Positions 1 through 6,524 are shown, numbered from the stretch's first letter. The stretch is DNA of 7,660 bases from Fibrobacterota bacterium (GCA_030619215.1 JAUXBV010000142.1:1-7660); one strand, 5' to 3'. The notes: generated by a model from the sequence alone, not told the origin. Made by a program: numbers and translations.

Positions 1-24
1 ATTATTTATAATTACTTTAATCAT
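1..24 (-). CDS. 5' end of a downstream operon gene, probably [2Fe-2S] ferredoxin-fold subunit (HydA/NuoG type), cut by window edge
   Basis: Only the first eight codons are in the window. They begin with an ATG 17 nt after the stop of the NuoF-like gene, on the same strand, and read MIKVIINN. A short hydrophobic beta strand of this kind (M-I-K-V-x-I-N) is how the N-terminal plant-type [2Fe-2S] domain of [FeFe]-hydrogenase catalytic subunits and NuoG-like proteins usually starts. Such a gene is the expected next partner after NuoE and NuoF in HydABC/HndABCD-type operons. No strong ribosome-binding site is visible; the nearest purine stretch is GATAG. The identity is inferred from eight residues plus gene order. 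A formate dehydrogenase alpha subunit with the same N-terminal fold would look identical here. Confidence 0.5.
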
Positions 25-41
25 TATAATTTTCTATCTGT

Positions 42-1916
42 CTATTTGATTAATATTGCATCGAATTTACAGCCTTCATAGCAAACACCACATTTAATAC
101 ATTTTGTTTGATCTATAGTATGACTTTTTTTCTTTTCACCTGATATTGCCTGCTCAGGACATTCTTTTGCACATTTTGTGCAACCAACACATTTTTCTTC
201 GTCAACTGAATATTCAATCAGTTCTTTGCAAACTCCTGCAGGACATTTTTTGTCTTTTATATGCGATTCGTATTCATCACGGAAATATTTTAATGTAGTT
301 AGTACCGGGTTTGGCGCACTATTACCAAGACCACAGAGAGCTGTTCTTTTAATACTTTCGCAAAGTTCTTCAAGTGTATCCATATCTTCCATTGTGGCTT
401 TTCCATCACAGATAGATGATAGAATTTGAAGCATTCTTTTAATTCCCTCGCGGCAAGGAATGCATTTACCGCATGATTCATTTTGGAGAAAGTTAATAAA
501 ATACCTGGCAATATCCACCATACAGGTTTTCTCATCCATAACAATCATGCCACCTGACCCCATCATAGAGCCAACTTTTGCTAATTCATCAAAGTCAACT
601 TGTAAATCAATTAACTTTTCAGGTATACATCCGCCTGATGGGCCACCTGTCTGAACTGCCTTGAGTTTTCCATTTCCAGGTATACCGCCGCCAATATCAT
701 AAATGATTTCTCTAAGACTGATACCCATAGGAACTTCAACTAATCCCGTATTGTTTATTTTTCCCACTACAGAAAATATTTTTGTTCCTGTGCTGTTTGC
801 GGTTCCTACTTTACTATACCAGTCGGATCCTTTAGATACAATTATTGGTATGTTAGCCCAGGTTTCTACATTGTTTAAATTGGTAGGACTGTCTCTGAAT
901 CCTTTATCAACAGTATGTATATATTTTGCACGAGGTCGCCCTACTTTTCCTTCCAGGGAAGCCATTAAAGCAGTAGATTCACCGCAAACAAATGCTCCTC
1001 CGCCTTGTGCTATCTTAATATTAAAGTTGAAACCGGAGCCAAGAATATTATTGCCAAGAAAACCATATTGCTTAGCTTGCTCTATAGCCAGTTTAGTATT
1101 TTCAACAGCAAGTGGATATTCATTACGAACATATATATATCCATCATGTCCACCTATTGCAAACGCTCCAATAATCATTCCTTCCAATACAACATGAGGA
1201 TTACCTTCAAGTACAGAACGATCCATATACGCACCCGGATCACCCTCATCTGCGTTACAGATTATGAATTTAGAACCACCTTTTGCTTTACGGCATGATT
1301 CCCATTTTTTACCTGTAAGGAATCCACCACCGCCTCTACCACGTAAATTACTCTTTTTAACTTCATTGATAATATCCTCCGGAGACATTTCAAAAAGAGC
1401 TTTTGCCATAGCAGAGTAACCGTCAATTGCAATATAATCCTCAATTTTAGTTGGATCAATCTCTTCATTGCTTCCGAGAATAGTTCTTGTCTGTTTTTGA
1501 TAAAAAGGAATGTCATTTTGATGAATGATTTTTTTACCAGTTTGATGGTCGGTATAAAGTAATCTATCAATAACATTATCCTGCAAAATGCTTTGTTCAA
1601 CTATTTCCGGAACATCCTTTACGCTTATTTGCTGATAAAAAATGTTTTTGGGTTGAAGAACAATGAGTGGCCCCCGTTCACAGAGTCCCCGACATCCTGT
1701 ACCTTTTATTTCTACTTTATCGGATAAACTTTTCTTTTCTATTTCATTATTAAAAGCAGCAATTACATCAGCTGCTCCTGCTGCACAACAGCCTGTTCCT
1801 GCGCAAATAAATACGCTAATTTGATCAGGATTATTTTTTTCCAGAATAAACTGCTGCAATTTTTTCAGATCAGCGGCACTATTAAGCTTCTGTGGCGTTG
1901 TTGTGTCTTTATTCAT
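42..1916 (-). CDS. nuoF: NuoF-like NADH-binding, FMN/Fe-S subunit of a bifurcating-type hydrogenase or dehydrogenase (HydB/HndC family)
   Basis: This 624-aa cytoplasmic flavin/iron-sulfur subunit is predicted to exchange electrons between NAD(P)H and a chain of Fe-S clusters. A thioredoxin-like [2Fe-2S] domain occupies about residues 30-110 (C38-x4-C43 and C75-x3-C79). The NuoF core follows, with a glycine-rich FMN/NADH loop (GRGGGGFLTGKKW, 193-205), the NADEGDPGAYMDR motif (221-233), an SLBB region near 385-440, and the [4Fe-4S] site SCGKCIPCREG (C482, C485, C488) completed by C528. A CPAGVC element (558-563) precedes a C-terminal 2x[4Fe-4S] ferredoxin (C576/579/582/586 and C606/609/612/616). 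Plain complex I NuoF is about 430 aa and lacks both added ends. This layout matches HydB/HndC of NAD(P)-linked [FeFe] hydrogenases and related bifurcating dehydrogenases. The ATG overlaps the end of the NuoE-like gene by 8 nt with no clear ribosome site, which points to translational coupling. All expected cluster ligands are present. The catalytic partner lies outside the window, so the final substrate (H2, formate or other) is unknown. Confidence 0.93.
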   Translation of the reverse strand: MNKDTTTPQKLNSAADLKKLQQFILEKNNPDQISVFICAGTGCCAAGAADVIAAFNNEIEKKSLSDKVEIKGTGCRGLCERGPLIVLQPKNIFYQQISVKDVPEIVEQSILQDNVIDRLLYTDHQTGKKIIHQNDIPFYQKQTRTILGSNEEIDPTKIEDYIAIDGYSAMAKALFEMSPEDIINEVKKSNLRGRGGGGFLTGKKWESCRKAKGGSKFIICNADEGDPGAYMDRSVLEGNPHVVLEGMIIGAFAIGGHDGYIYVRNEYPLAVENTKLAIEQAKQYGFLGNNILGSGFNFNIKIAQGGGAFVCGESTALMASLEGKVGRPRAKYIHTVDKGFRDSPTNLNNVETWANIPIIVSKGSDWYSKVGTANSTGTKIFSVVGKINNTGLVEVPMGISLREIIYDIGGGIPGNGKLKAVQTGGPSGGCIPEKLIDLQVDFDELAKVGSMMGSGGMIVMDEKTCMVDIARYFINFLQNESCGKCIPCREGIKRMLQILSSICDGKATMEDMDTLEELCESIKRTALCGLGNSAPNPVLTTLKYFRDEYESHIKDKKCPAGVCKELIEYSVDEEKCVGCTKCAKECPEQAISGEKKKSHTIDQTKCIKCGVCYEGCKFDAILIK

Positions 1917-2376
1917 AACTGTCTAATACTTTTTTTAATTTAGCAGAATCAACCTTACCATAATATTTTTCATCAACAACCATTACAGGAGCTAGCGCAC
2001 AACAGCCAAGGCAACTTACAGTTTCTAATGTGAATTTTCTATCAGGCGTTGTTTTACCAGCTTTAATCTTTAGCTTGCGTTCTAATTTTTCTAAGAGTCT
2101 CTGACCACCTCTAACATGACATGCTGTACCTAAACATACAGTAATAAGATGTTTTCCTCTTGGTTCTAAACTGAAAGATTTATAAAATGTAGAAACACTA
2201 TATACCTGAGTTAATGGAATATTTAATCTCTCTGCCACACGATTAATTGCAGGCTCTGGTAAATAATTATAATTCGAATTTATTTCCTGTAAAATATGAA
2301 TTAGGTTTTCAGGATCTGCTTCGTATTTATCTTTTACTATATTATCAATCTGTTTTAAATCAACTTCACCTGACAA
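1909..2376 (-). CDS. nuoE: NuoE-like [2Fe-2S] thioredoxin-fold subunit (HydC/HndA family)
   Basis: This 155-aa subunit is predicted to carry one [2Fe-2S] cluster and to dock on the NuoF-like protein. The N-terminal helical bundle (about 5-75) holds the family signature IPLTQVYSVSTFYKSFSLEPRGKH (starting near residue 53). The thioredoxin-like domain carries C81-x4-C86 and C122-x3-C126, the four cluster ligands of the 24-kDa NuoE family. I chose the TTG start at 2376. A strong AAGGAG lies 7 nt upstream, and this start gives the usual family N-terminus (xxEVDLKQID). A longer reading from 2409 would place this ribosome site inside the gene and overlap the preceding gene. The stop of the upstream mini-HdrA gene is only 1 nt before the start, and the 3' end overlaps the NuoF-like gene by 8 nt. 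The three genes therefore form one tightly coupled transcript. Nothing looks broken. Confidence 0.93.
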   Translation of the reverse strand: MSGEVDLKQIDNIVKDKYEADPENLIHILQEINSNYNYLPEPAINRVAERLNIPLTQVYSVSTFYKSFSLEPRGKHLITVCLGTACHVRGGQRLLEKLERKLKIKAGKTTPDRKFTLETVSCLGCCALAPVMVVDEKYYGKVDSAKLKKVLDSYE

Positions 2377-2377
2377 T

Positions 2378-2782
2378 TTAATTCTCCTTTTTGACTGGAA
2401 AAATAGCAATGTTTGTTACCGGGCATGCATTATAACAACTACCGCAGCCAGTACATTTTTTCTCATCTACATATCTTGCTTTTTTCTTAATTGATACCTT
2501 AAAGTTACCTGGTTTACCTTCTACTTTTAAAATATCAGCATAGGTTATTAATTCAATATTATGATGTCTTCCACATTCTACTAATTTTGGTGAAAGTATA
2601 CACAGTGAACAATCATTTGTAGGGAAAGTTTTGTCAATTTGAGCCATTTTGCCGCCAATAGCAGGAGAATTTTCAACTAAATAAACTTTATATCCTGAAT
2701 CGGCAAGGTCGAGGGCGGACTGGATACCACCTATGCCGCCGCCGACAACGAGTACCGCTCCTGTTTTCCGAGACGCTGACAT
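2378..2782 (-). CDS. Stand-alone mini-HdrA: FAD-binding segment plus one [4Fe-4S] motif of heterodisulfide reductase subunit A
   Basis: This 134-aa protein matches only the middle of HdrA. The FAD-binding Rossmann start [20 protein letters not shown] (12-31) ends in the acidic E37. It is followed by [20 protein letters not shown] (42-61; C58, C61), [10 protein letters not shown] (64-73; C70), and the HdrA strand [18 protein letters not shown] with [4Fe-4S] ligands C110, C113, C116 and C120. Full HdrA is roughly 650 aa; the remaining FAD/NAD-fold half and C-terminal ferredoxin are absent. The ATG at 2782 has GGAG 8 nt upstream. An in-frame ATG at 2824 lacks a good ribosome site. The gene is first in an operon with NuoE- and NuoF-like genes, so it probably serves the same electron-transfer complex. 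Whether it still binds FAD with half a fold is uncertain. Its first 27 codons are far more GC-rich than the rest (see findings). It could be a true adapter subunit or a relic kept for translational coupling; intact cysteines favour the first. Confidence 0.85.
   Translation of the reverse strand: MSASRKTGAVLVVGGGIGGIQSALDLADSGYKVYLVENSPAIGGKMAQIDKTFPTNDCSLCILSPKLVECGRHHNIELITYADILKVEGKPGNFKVSIKKKARYVDEKKCTGCGSCYNACPVTNIAIFPVKKEN
2384..2389 (-). promoter_or_regulatory. Ribosome-binding site AAGGAG that fixes the TTG start of the NuoE-like gene
   Basis: On the minus strand AAGGAG stands 7 nt before the TTG at 2376. It lies within the last codons of the mini-HdrA gene (KKEN-stop). This is the best ribosome site in the operon and argues that the short HdrA ends here by design, with immediate re-initiation on the next gene. 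Confidence 0.8.
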
Positions 2783-2985
2783 AGTTTCTTCTCCACATCC
2801 ATTCCTGCGGGGTAACGACGTCATGTTAGTTAAAGTAGCCCTGTTAAAGCATAGAAATATATTTTAAGCGCTGTGAAATATAAAGGCATTGAGCCAATCA
2901 GTGTTCTCCGGTTTTCATAGTATACAGGATTTTTTTTTACAATAAAAAATTTTTTACTATCAATAAAGCACTACGGGGGCTAAAT
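2783..2985. other. Divergent intergenic region between the hydrogenase-like operon and the cupin gene
   Basis: The 203 bp presumably hold both promoters. For the minus-strand operon a weak sigma70-like pair can be read: TTCACA (2872-2877) and TATGCT (2848-2853) with an 18-nt spacer, giving a leader of about 60 nt. For the cupin, an AT-rich tract with poly-T and poly-A runs (2931-2955) lies upstream, but no convincing -35/-10 pair is seen. The operon-side leader (2783-2820) is rich in GC, while 2850-2970 is very AT-rich. I see no recognisable operator or riboswitch. Confidence 0.3.
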
Positions 2986-3336
2986 ATGAAAGTTACAAAT
3001 CTTGATAAAATTGAGAAGGTAAAGGTAAGCATGGAAGGCGTACAGGGCGCCTTCAAGCAGGTTCCCATATCAAAAGACGACGGCGCGCCGGTTTTCTCTT
3101 TCCGGGTTTTTACCCTTGAGACAAACGGGCATACACCCTACCATCAACACCCTTTCGAGCATGTCAATTACGTCATTGAAGGAAACGGCGTAATTGTAAA
3201 AGAAAACGGTGAAGAGGTTGAGATCAAAAAGGGAGATTTTGCTCTAATCGATCCTGATGAAAAACATCAGTACCGGAATACCTCGGCACAAGAGCCGTTT
3301 GTAATAATTTGCGCGGTTCCCAAGGAGTATGAGTAG
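2986..3336 (+). CDS. Small single-domain cupin protein, probable metal-binding
   Basis: This 116-aa protein is a single beta-barrel cupin. Motif 1 runs from G48 through H53-x-H55-x2-E58 to G66 (HTPYHQHPFEHVNYVIEG). Motif 2 is GDFALIDPDEKHQYRN (83-98), with H94 as the further ligand. H53, H55, E58 or H59, and H94 would hold one divalent metal. The ATG is preceded by GGGGG (2975-2979) at 6-nt spacing. Such short cupins occur as isomerases, dioxygenases, sugar-binding proteins or stand-alone sensors, and the sequence does not choose between them. No signal peptide is seen, so it is cytoplasmic. It is divergent from the hydrogenase-like operon and convergent with the next gene 39 bp away, so it appears to be a single-gene unit. 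Base composition is near 45% GC, higher than the operon to its left. Confidence 0.85.
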   Translation: MKVTNLDKIEKVKVSMEGVQGAFKQVPISKDDGAPVFSFRVFTLETNGHTPYHQHPFEHVNYVIEGNGVIVKENGEEVEIKKGDFALIDPDEKHQYRNTSAQEPFVIICAVPKEYE

Positions 3337-3375
3337 GATACCTTTTATTCAGGCTGGTACAACGCTTCATTAATG

Positions 3376-4119
3376 CTACTTTATAGATGAATACTTAATA
3401 TTTACAAAAATTTCATGGTTTTGGCCTTCCATTTGGAGGACAACTTTAGTTTCGCCTGTTCTCCATATAACCATACGGGTCAAAAATCCAATACTTACAG
3501 CGAATCCCCACTTAGACTCGTCCGATTTAAACTGGTCGTTTTTCCAGTTATCCTGAATGGTGGCAGGGGCTCCATACATCAGTCTCAGGTGCTTTTTCAG
3601 CGTAATAAAATCTTTATTGAAAATAGCGGGATCGTGATGTTTCTGCTGAATGGTGTATCGCGCAGAGGTCAATTTACCGGCTTTAAAATGATAGTAGATT
3701 TTACATTTCATACCGATGAGCGTATAGTCATATTTTAAAGACTCCTTTCCCTCTTCAAGAAGCTTCAGTTTCTCTGTTTGCTTTACCTGCGCTATACTCA
3801 TGCCCCACCTGACTTTTCTGAAATCCGAAGTGGTGCCGGTTTTCAATTCATGGACAATGGTTGAAATATCTTTGCTGGTAGGCACCACCGGGAATGAAGC
3901 ATCCGGTTTCTTTGTTGAAGGTGTTCTTTTCAGAGCTTCAATCTCACTTGGACTTGCGTATTTCCATGTTCCATTGTCTTTTAAAATCACCTTTTTACCA
4001 TCTTCTGTTGTAGCAACTTTATCAGCATAAATACTCGTTATACCAATTATTACAATTAGAGAAAAGATAGCAAGGCAAACAGCAACCGGTAAGGTTTTTT
4101 CTTTTTTAAGGAAGACCAT
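3376..4119 (-). CDS. Exported or membrane-anchored protein of unknown function
   Basis: I do not recognise this 247-aa protein as a named family. Residues 1-8 are lysine-rich and 10-30 are strongly hydrophobic, followed by S-I-Y-A at 29-32, which would suit signal peptidase cleavage before D33. The mature part is therefore likely periplasmic; an uncleaved anchor is possible. Residues 38-54 (TEDGKKVILKDNGTWKY) form a small beta motif seen at the start of many exported bacterial proteins. A charged linker follows (60-98), then a second module beginning FRKVRWGMSIAQVKQTE (100-116). Modules starting WGMS-x2-QV are common in hypothetical exported proteins and often precede alternating beta strands, as here (131-160). 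ATG at 4119 is chosen because GAGG (4126-4129) lies 6 nt upstream. A TTG at 4131 would sit in front of this ribosome site. The gene converges with the cupin gene, and its upstream region holds the MITE-like element. Confidence 0.75.
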   Translation of the reverse strand: MVFLKKEKTLPVAVCLAIFSLIVIIGITSIYADKVATTEDGKKVILKDNGTWKYASPSEIEALKRTPSTKKPDASFPVVPTSKDISTIVHELKTGTTSDFRKVRWGMSIAQVKQTEKLKLLEEGKESLKYDYTLIGMKCKIYYHFKAGKLTSARYTIQQKHHDPAIFNKDFITLKKHLRLMYGAPATIQDNWKNDQFKSDESKWGFAVSIGFLTRMVIWRTGETKVVLQMEGQNHEIFVNIKYSSIK

Positions 4120-4226
4120 AAGTAACCTCAAAATGCTATAAAAAGTTAATTAATTATGATTATCTCTATTTATAAATTATCAAATTCTGTAAGAAGTTAA
4201 TCAAGATTAAATTTGAAATATTTTAA

Positions 4227-4235
4227 ACCTTTTTT
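4227..4235 (+). repeat. Left 9-bp target site duplication of the MITE-like element
   Basis: ACCTTTTTT directly abuts the left terminal inverted repeat. The same nine bases directly abut the right terminal repeat at 4367-4375, in the same orientation. This is the pattern left by a transposition event with a 9-bp staggered cut. Confidence 0.75.
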
Positions 4236-4366
4236 GTAACTATTCAGGTATAGTTTTTAATAATGTCATTGCGAGCGAAGCGAAGCAATCTCCTACGTCT
4301 GAGAAATGAGATTGCTTCGCTTCGCTCGCAATGACGCTGAGAAAGTCACATTACCTGAATAGTTAC
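4236..4366. mobile_element. 131-bp MITE-like non-coding element with 15-bp perfect terminal inverted repeats
   Basis: The ends are GTAACTATTCAGGTA (4236-4250) and its exact reverse complement TACCTGAATAGTTAC (4352-4366). Both are flanked outside by the direct repeat ACCTTTTTT. Between them lies a perfect 28-bp inner inverted repeat with a 15-nt loop. No ORF of note exists inside, so it would need a transposase in trans. A 9-bp duplication excludes the TA-targeting IS630 at the right of this window as its source. I could not assign the terminal repeat to a known IS family from memory. The element sits between two divergent genes and could influence either promoter through its long hairpin. Confidence 0.75.
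4265..4335. repeat. Perfect 28-bp palindromic repeat of the dispersed GTCATTGCGAGC type
   Basis: The left arm 4265-4292 begins GTCATTGCGAGCGAAGCG and ends in CAATCTC. The right arm 4308-4335 is its exact reverse complement, and the 15-nt loop is 4293-4307. Repeats starting GTCATTGCGAGC and ending GCAATCTC are widespread, high-copy intergenic palindromes in many anaerobic bacteria (established knowledge, from memory). Within each arm GCGAAGCGAAGC is itself a short tandem of GCGAA. The hairpin would be very stable, but no T-run follows it directly in a position expected for a terminator. Confidence 0.85.
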
Positions 4367-4375
4367 ACCTTTTTT
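4367..4375 (+). repeat. Right 9-bp target site duplication of the MITE-like element
   Basis: ACCTTTTTT follows immediately after the right terminal inverted repeat and is identical to the copy at 4227-4235. Confidence 0.75.
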
Positions 4376-4456
4376 AATATTCTTTTTGTAAAATCCTTAT
4401 AGATTAATATTATAAAAATTTACCCGGCGATTTATATTATTGATAGAATTTGAATG

Positions 4457-4485
4457 TTTACAGTGTAGAGTTGGTTTGTTATTGA
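4457..4485 (+). promoter_or_regulatory. Possible sigma70-type promoter for the hydrolase/acyltransferase gene
   Basis: TTTACA (4457-4462) and TATTGA (4480-4485) are separated by 17 nt, with TG one base before the -10 (4477-4478), an extended -10 arrangement. Transcription would start near 4492, leaving a short leader of about 20 nt before the ATG at 4513. The match is only moderate in an AT-rich region. Confidence 0.35.
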
Positions 4486-4512
4486 TACTATGGAACACGG
4501 CAGTAAATTATA

Positions 4513-6423
4513 ATGGAATCATTTAATGTTGAATCAGTTAAGAAAGAGCTTGCACCGCTTGACTTTAACCTCAGGCAGGGATACTCTCCACAAATCCTTT
4601 CCTATTTCAGTTATTATGGGTTGGATTTTGGTGTAACTCACCATTTCGGAACCTTTCAATCACAGGGCTTTACCCTTGCGGCACACCTGTTTGACCCTGG
4701 TAAAGCGCAGGGAACGGTATTTCTTTTACATGGTTACTATGACCATACGGGCGTCCTTAAGAATATTATCAGATTATGTATTGAGAAACAGTTTGCTGTT
4801 GGAGTATTTGACCTGCCCGGCCACGGTCTCTCAACGGGTGTAACAGCATCCATTGAGGATTTTTCACAATATGTAAAGACATTTGAGGATTTCTTTCAGC
4901 TCTGCCGGCCGCATGTTACCCGGCCCTATTACCTCATCGGGCATAGTGCGGGTGGGGCTGTTGCTCTTGAATACCTTTTCCAGGCGGAAAAGTCGATTTT
5001 TGAGAAAATATTTCTTCTTGCACCGCTTGTCCGCAGCTCATATTACCACCTTTCACGCATTGGTTATTTCATAGCGAGCCCCTTTTCGGATACTGCACCG
5101 CGGTGGTTTCGCAACGCGTCATCAGACAGGCAGTTTTTGAAATTTTTTCGCGATGATCCTCTCCAGTGCAGGCATTTTCCCATAAAGTGGGCGGAAGCAT
5201 ACTACAAATGGAACGAGCAGGTAAAAAGCTATGAAGCGGCTTTTGCACCGGTGACGGTTATCCAGGGAACAAAGGACGATATTGTTGACTGGCGGCATAA
5301 CATCACGTTTCTCGGCAGGAAAATACCTAATGTAAAGGTCCTTTATATCAAGAACGCGCGGCACCAGTTGATGAATGAAGCTGAGCCTCTACTCAATGAG
5401 TTCCTTGGCATTCTTGGAAAGCAGATGACCGGCTTAACAAAGAAACAAACGGTTGTTTCAAAACCTGTAAAGGTGTTCCCTGTTTTCCGGAAGAATGGCC
5501 TGGACGCAATGATTCAAGTATACCGGTCAAATATGCGTTTTGTGTCATACCGCTGGAAACAGTATTTATGGCAGGGCTTTACCGGCATACGATTCCTCCA
5601 TTTTATTACGCAAATTAACGAAGGGGCAAAGGCCTCCCCGCATATTCCGTTAGCTCAGTGCGCATGGGATGTTTTTAAAAAATTACATTTCTCCCTTTCA
5701 GTTGACTGGCGAATCGACCTTAAATTGATCAAAGGCCGCCCTGTAATATTTTATGCACAACACCCCGGCTATATCGAGCCTTTGGTTTGCCTGGCGGCAT
5801 TAAAAGAGTTTAATCCAAAGACTGTTTCAACAGCATGGGTTTCGAATATTTCCGAAGCTGTTTCTCAGCGGATTATCTCTGTGCCGGATTCAAAGGAAGC
5901 GACACTTCAAGAGCTTCGAAGGTATAAGGGGTTGCGGAAGATTCTTGAGACTACCTGGGCGAAAATACTGACTTTCCAGGTTGTCAAGTACCTTCAGGGA
6001 GATATGCCTGCCGTTGAATGTAAGCGTCAACGACGGCTGGCGATATCAGATATTTTATCCACATTGGGCGGGGGTGAGTCAATACTCCTTTTTCCATCCG
6101 GCGGCGAGGGGCAGAAACCGTGGGCCGGTGAACATACGGTGTATTTTGAGAAGCTCATGCGAATCATTATCAGCAGCCAAAAAAGGATACCCCGGCTTAA
6201 TGAGTTGCGCCTTGTCCCCCTGATCACCGGGAGCTCTCTTCGCGCATTGTTCAAGAGTCAAGTGATGATGCCGTGGAACCCCGTAACTTTCCTGTTTCGA
6301 CTGCTTCCGGACCGCCCGTTTCAATTTGTGATAAGAGAGCAGATAGTATTAAAAAACCTGCTGGATCAAAAAATGGATTCAAAGGATATTGTTAATTATT
6401 TAATGAAGAGGCTGGCTTTATAG
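4513..6423 (+). CDS. Two-domain fusion: alpha/beta-hydrolase (lysophospholipase/monoacylglycerol-lipase type) plus PlsC-like acyltransferase
   Basis: This 636-aa protein probably cuts an acyl ester and re-acylates a lipid. The N-terminal part (about 40-302) is an S33-type hydrolase. It has the oxyanion motif LLHGYYDHTG (71-80), FDLPGHGLS (99-107), nucleophile S145 in GHSAG (143-147), an acid in GTKDDIVD (D255, or D256), and H284 in NARHQLMNE. The triad is complete. The linker (303-395) is basic. The C-terminal part (about 396-620) resembles glycerolipid acyltransferases: AQHPGYIEP places H417 and E422 as HX4E instead of the usual HX4D, and LFPSGGEGQ (526-534) replaces the typical FPEGTR block. 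No signal peptide or clear membrane span is seen, so it is probably cytosolic or membrane-associated. Start: this ATG gives a natural N-terminus, but only a weak upstream GGAA or GGCAG is present. It is the only gene of its unit, with GC near 48%, well above the hydrogenase-like operon. The acyltransferase half is less certain than the hydrolase half. Confidence 0.85.
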   Translation: MESFNVESVKKELAPLDFNLRQGYSPQILSYFSYYGLDFGVTHHFGTFQSQGFTLAAHLFDPGKAQGTVFLLHGYYDHTGVLKNIIRLCIEKQFAVGVFDLPGHGLSTGVTASIEDFSQYVKTFEDFFQLCRPHVTRPYYLIGHSAGGAVALEYLFQAEKSIFEKIFLLAPLVRSSYYHLSRIGYFIASPFSDTAPRWFRNASSDRQFLKFFRDDPLQCRHFPIKWAEAYYKWNEQVKSYEAAFAPVTVIQGTKDDIVDWRHNITFLGRKIPNVKVLYIKNARHQLMNEAEPLLNEFLGILGKQMTGLTKKQTVVSKPVKVFPVFRKNGLDAMIQVYRSNMRFVSYRWKQYLWQGFTGIRFLHFITQINEGAKASPHIPLAQCAWDVFKKLHFSLSVDWRIDLKLIKGRPVIFYAQHPGYIEPLVCLAALKEFNPKTVSTAWVSNISEAVSQRIISVPDSKEATLQELRRYKGLRKILETTWAKILTFQVVKYLQGDMPAVECKRQRRLAISDILSTLGGGESILLFPSGGEGQKPWAGEHTVYFEKLMRIIISSQKRIPRLNELRLVPLITGSSLRALFKSQVMMPWNPVTFLFRLLPDRPFQFVIREQIVLKNLLDQKMDSKDIVNYLMKRLAL

Positions 6424-6473
6424 TTACTGTTTTATATTGAATTGCATAATAAATGTCCCATATTTTACATGAT

Positions 6474-6524
6474 GTCATCGCGAGCCCTAACAGAACTAGG
6501 ATTAAAACGAATCGTGGCGATCTT
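6474..6524. repeat. Degenerate palindromic repeat related to the GTCATTGCGAGC family
   Basis: The segment opens GTCATCGCGAGCCC and closes CGTGGCGATCTT, echoing the GTCATTGCGAGC head and GCAATCTC tail of the repeat at 4265-4335. The arms no longer pair well; ATCGC at each end is the main remnant. It lies between the fusion gene and the IS630 element, whose left end begins seven bases later. Confidence 0.4.

Larger units (their letters stand above)
4120..4512. other. 393-bp intergenic region between divergent genes, holding a MITE-like element and probable promoters
   Basis: Bases 4120-4226 are a very AT-rich leader for the minus-strand exported protein; I see no clear promoter pair. Bases 4227-4375 are the mobile element and its target duplication. 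Bases 4376-4512 lead into the hydrolase/acyltransferase gene and hold the promoter listed separately. No tRNA, riboswitch or small ORF with a ribosome site was seen. Confidence 0.6.

Noticed and set aside
703..1298. Open frames on the plus strand across the NuoF-like gene and similar antisense frames elsewhere
   Set aside because: They are antisense shadows of well-supported genes, without ribosome sites or recognisable protein motifs.
2377..2409. A longer NuoE-like reading starting at 2409
   Set aside because: It would place the strong AAGGAG inside the gene, overlap the mini-HdrA coding region and add an 11-residue tail ([10 protein letters not shown]) unlike the family N-terminus.
2783..2824. 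An earlier ATG start at 2824 for the mini-HdrA
   Set aside because: No ribosome site precedes it. The ATG at 2782 has GGAG at 8-nt spacing and directly precedes the Rossmann strand.
4120..4131. TTG start at 4131 for the exported protein
   Set aside because: The GAGG ribosome site lies between this TTG and the ATG at 4119, so the ATG is the better start.
4265..4335. The 28-bp hairpin as a rho-independent terminator
   Set aside because: It lies upstream of both divergent neighbours, not after a gene, has no T-run right after the stem, and is explained as a dispersed repeat within a mobile element.
4227..4375. CRISPR array or tRNA-linked attachment site
   Set aside because: There is a single palindromic unit with terminal inverted repeats and no spaced direct repeats, and no tRNA-like sequence nearby.
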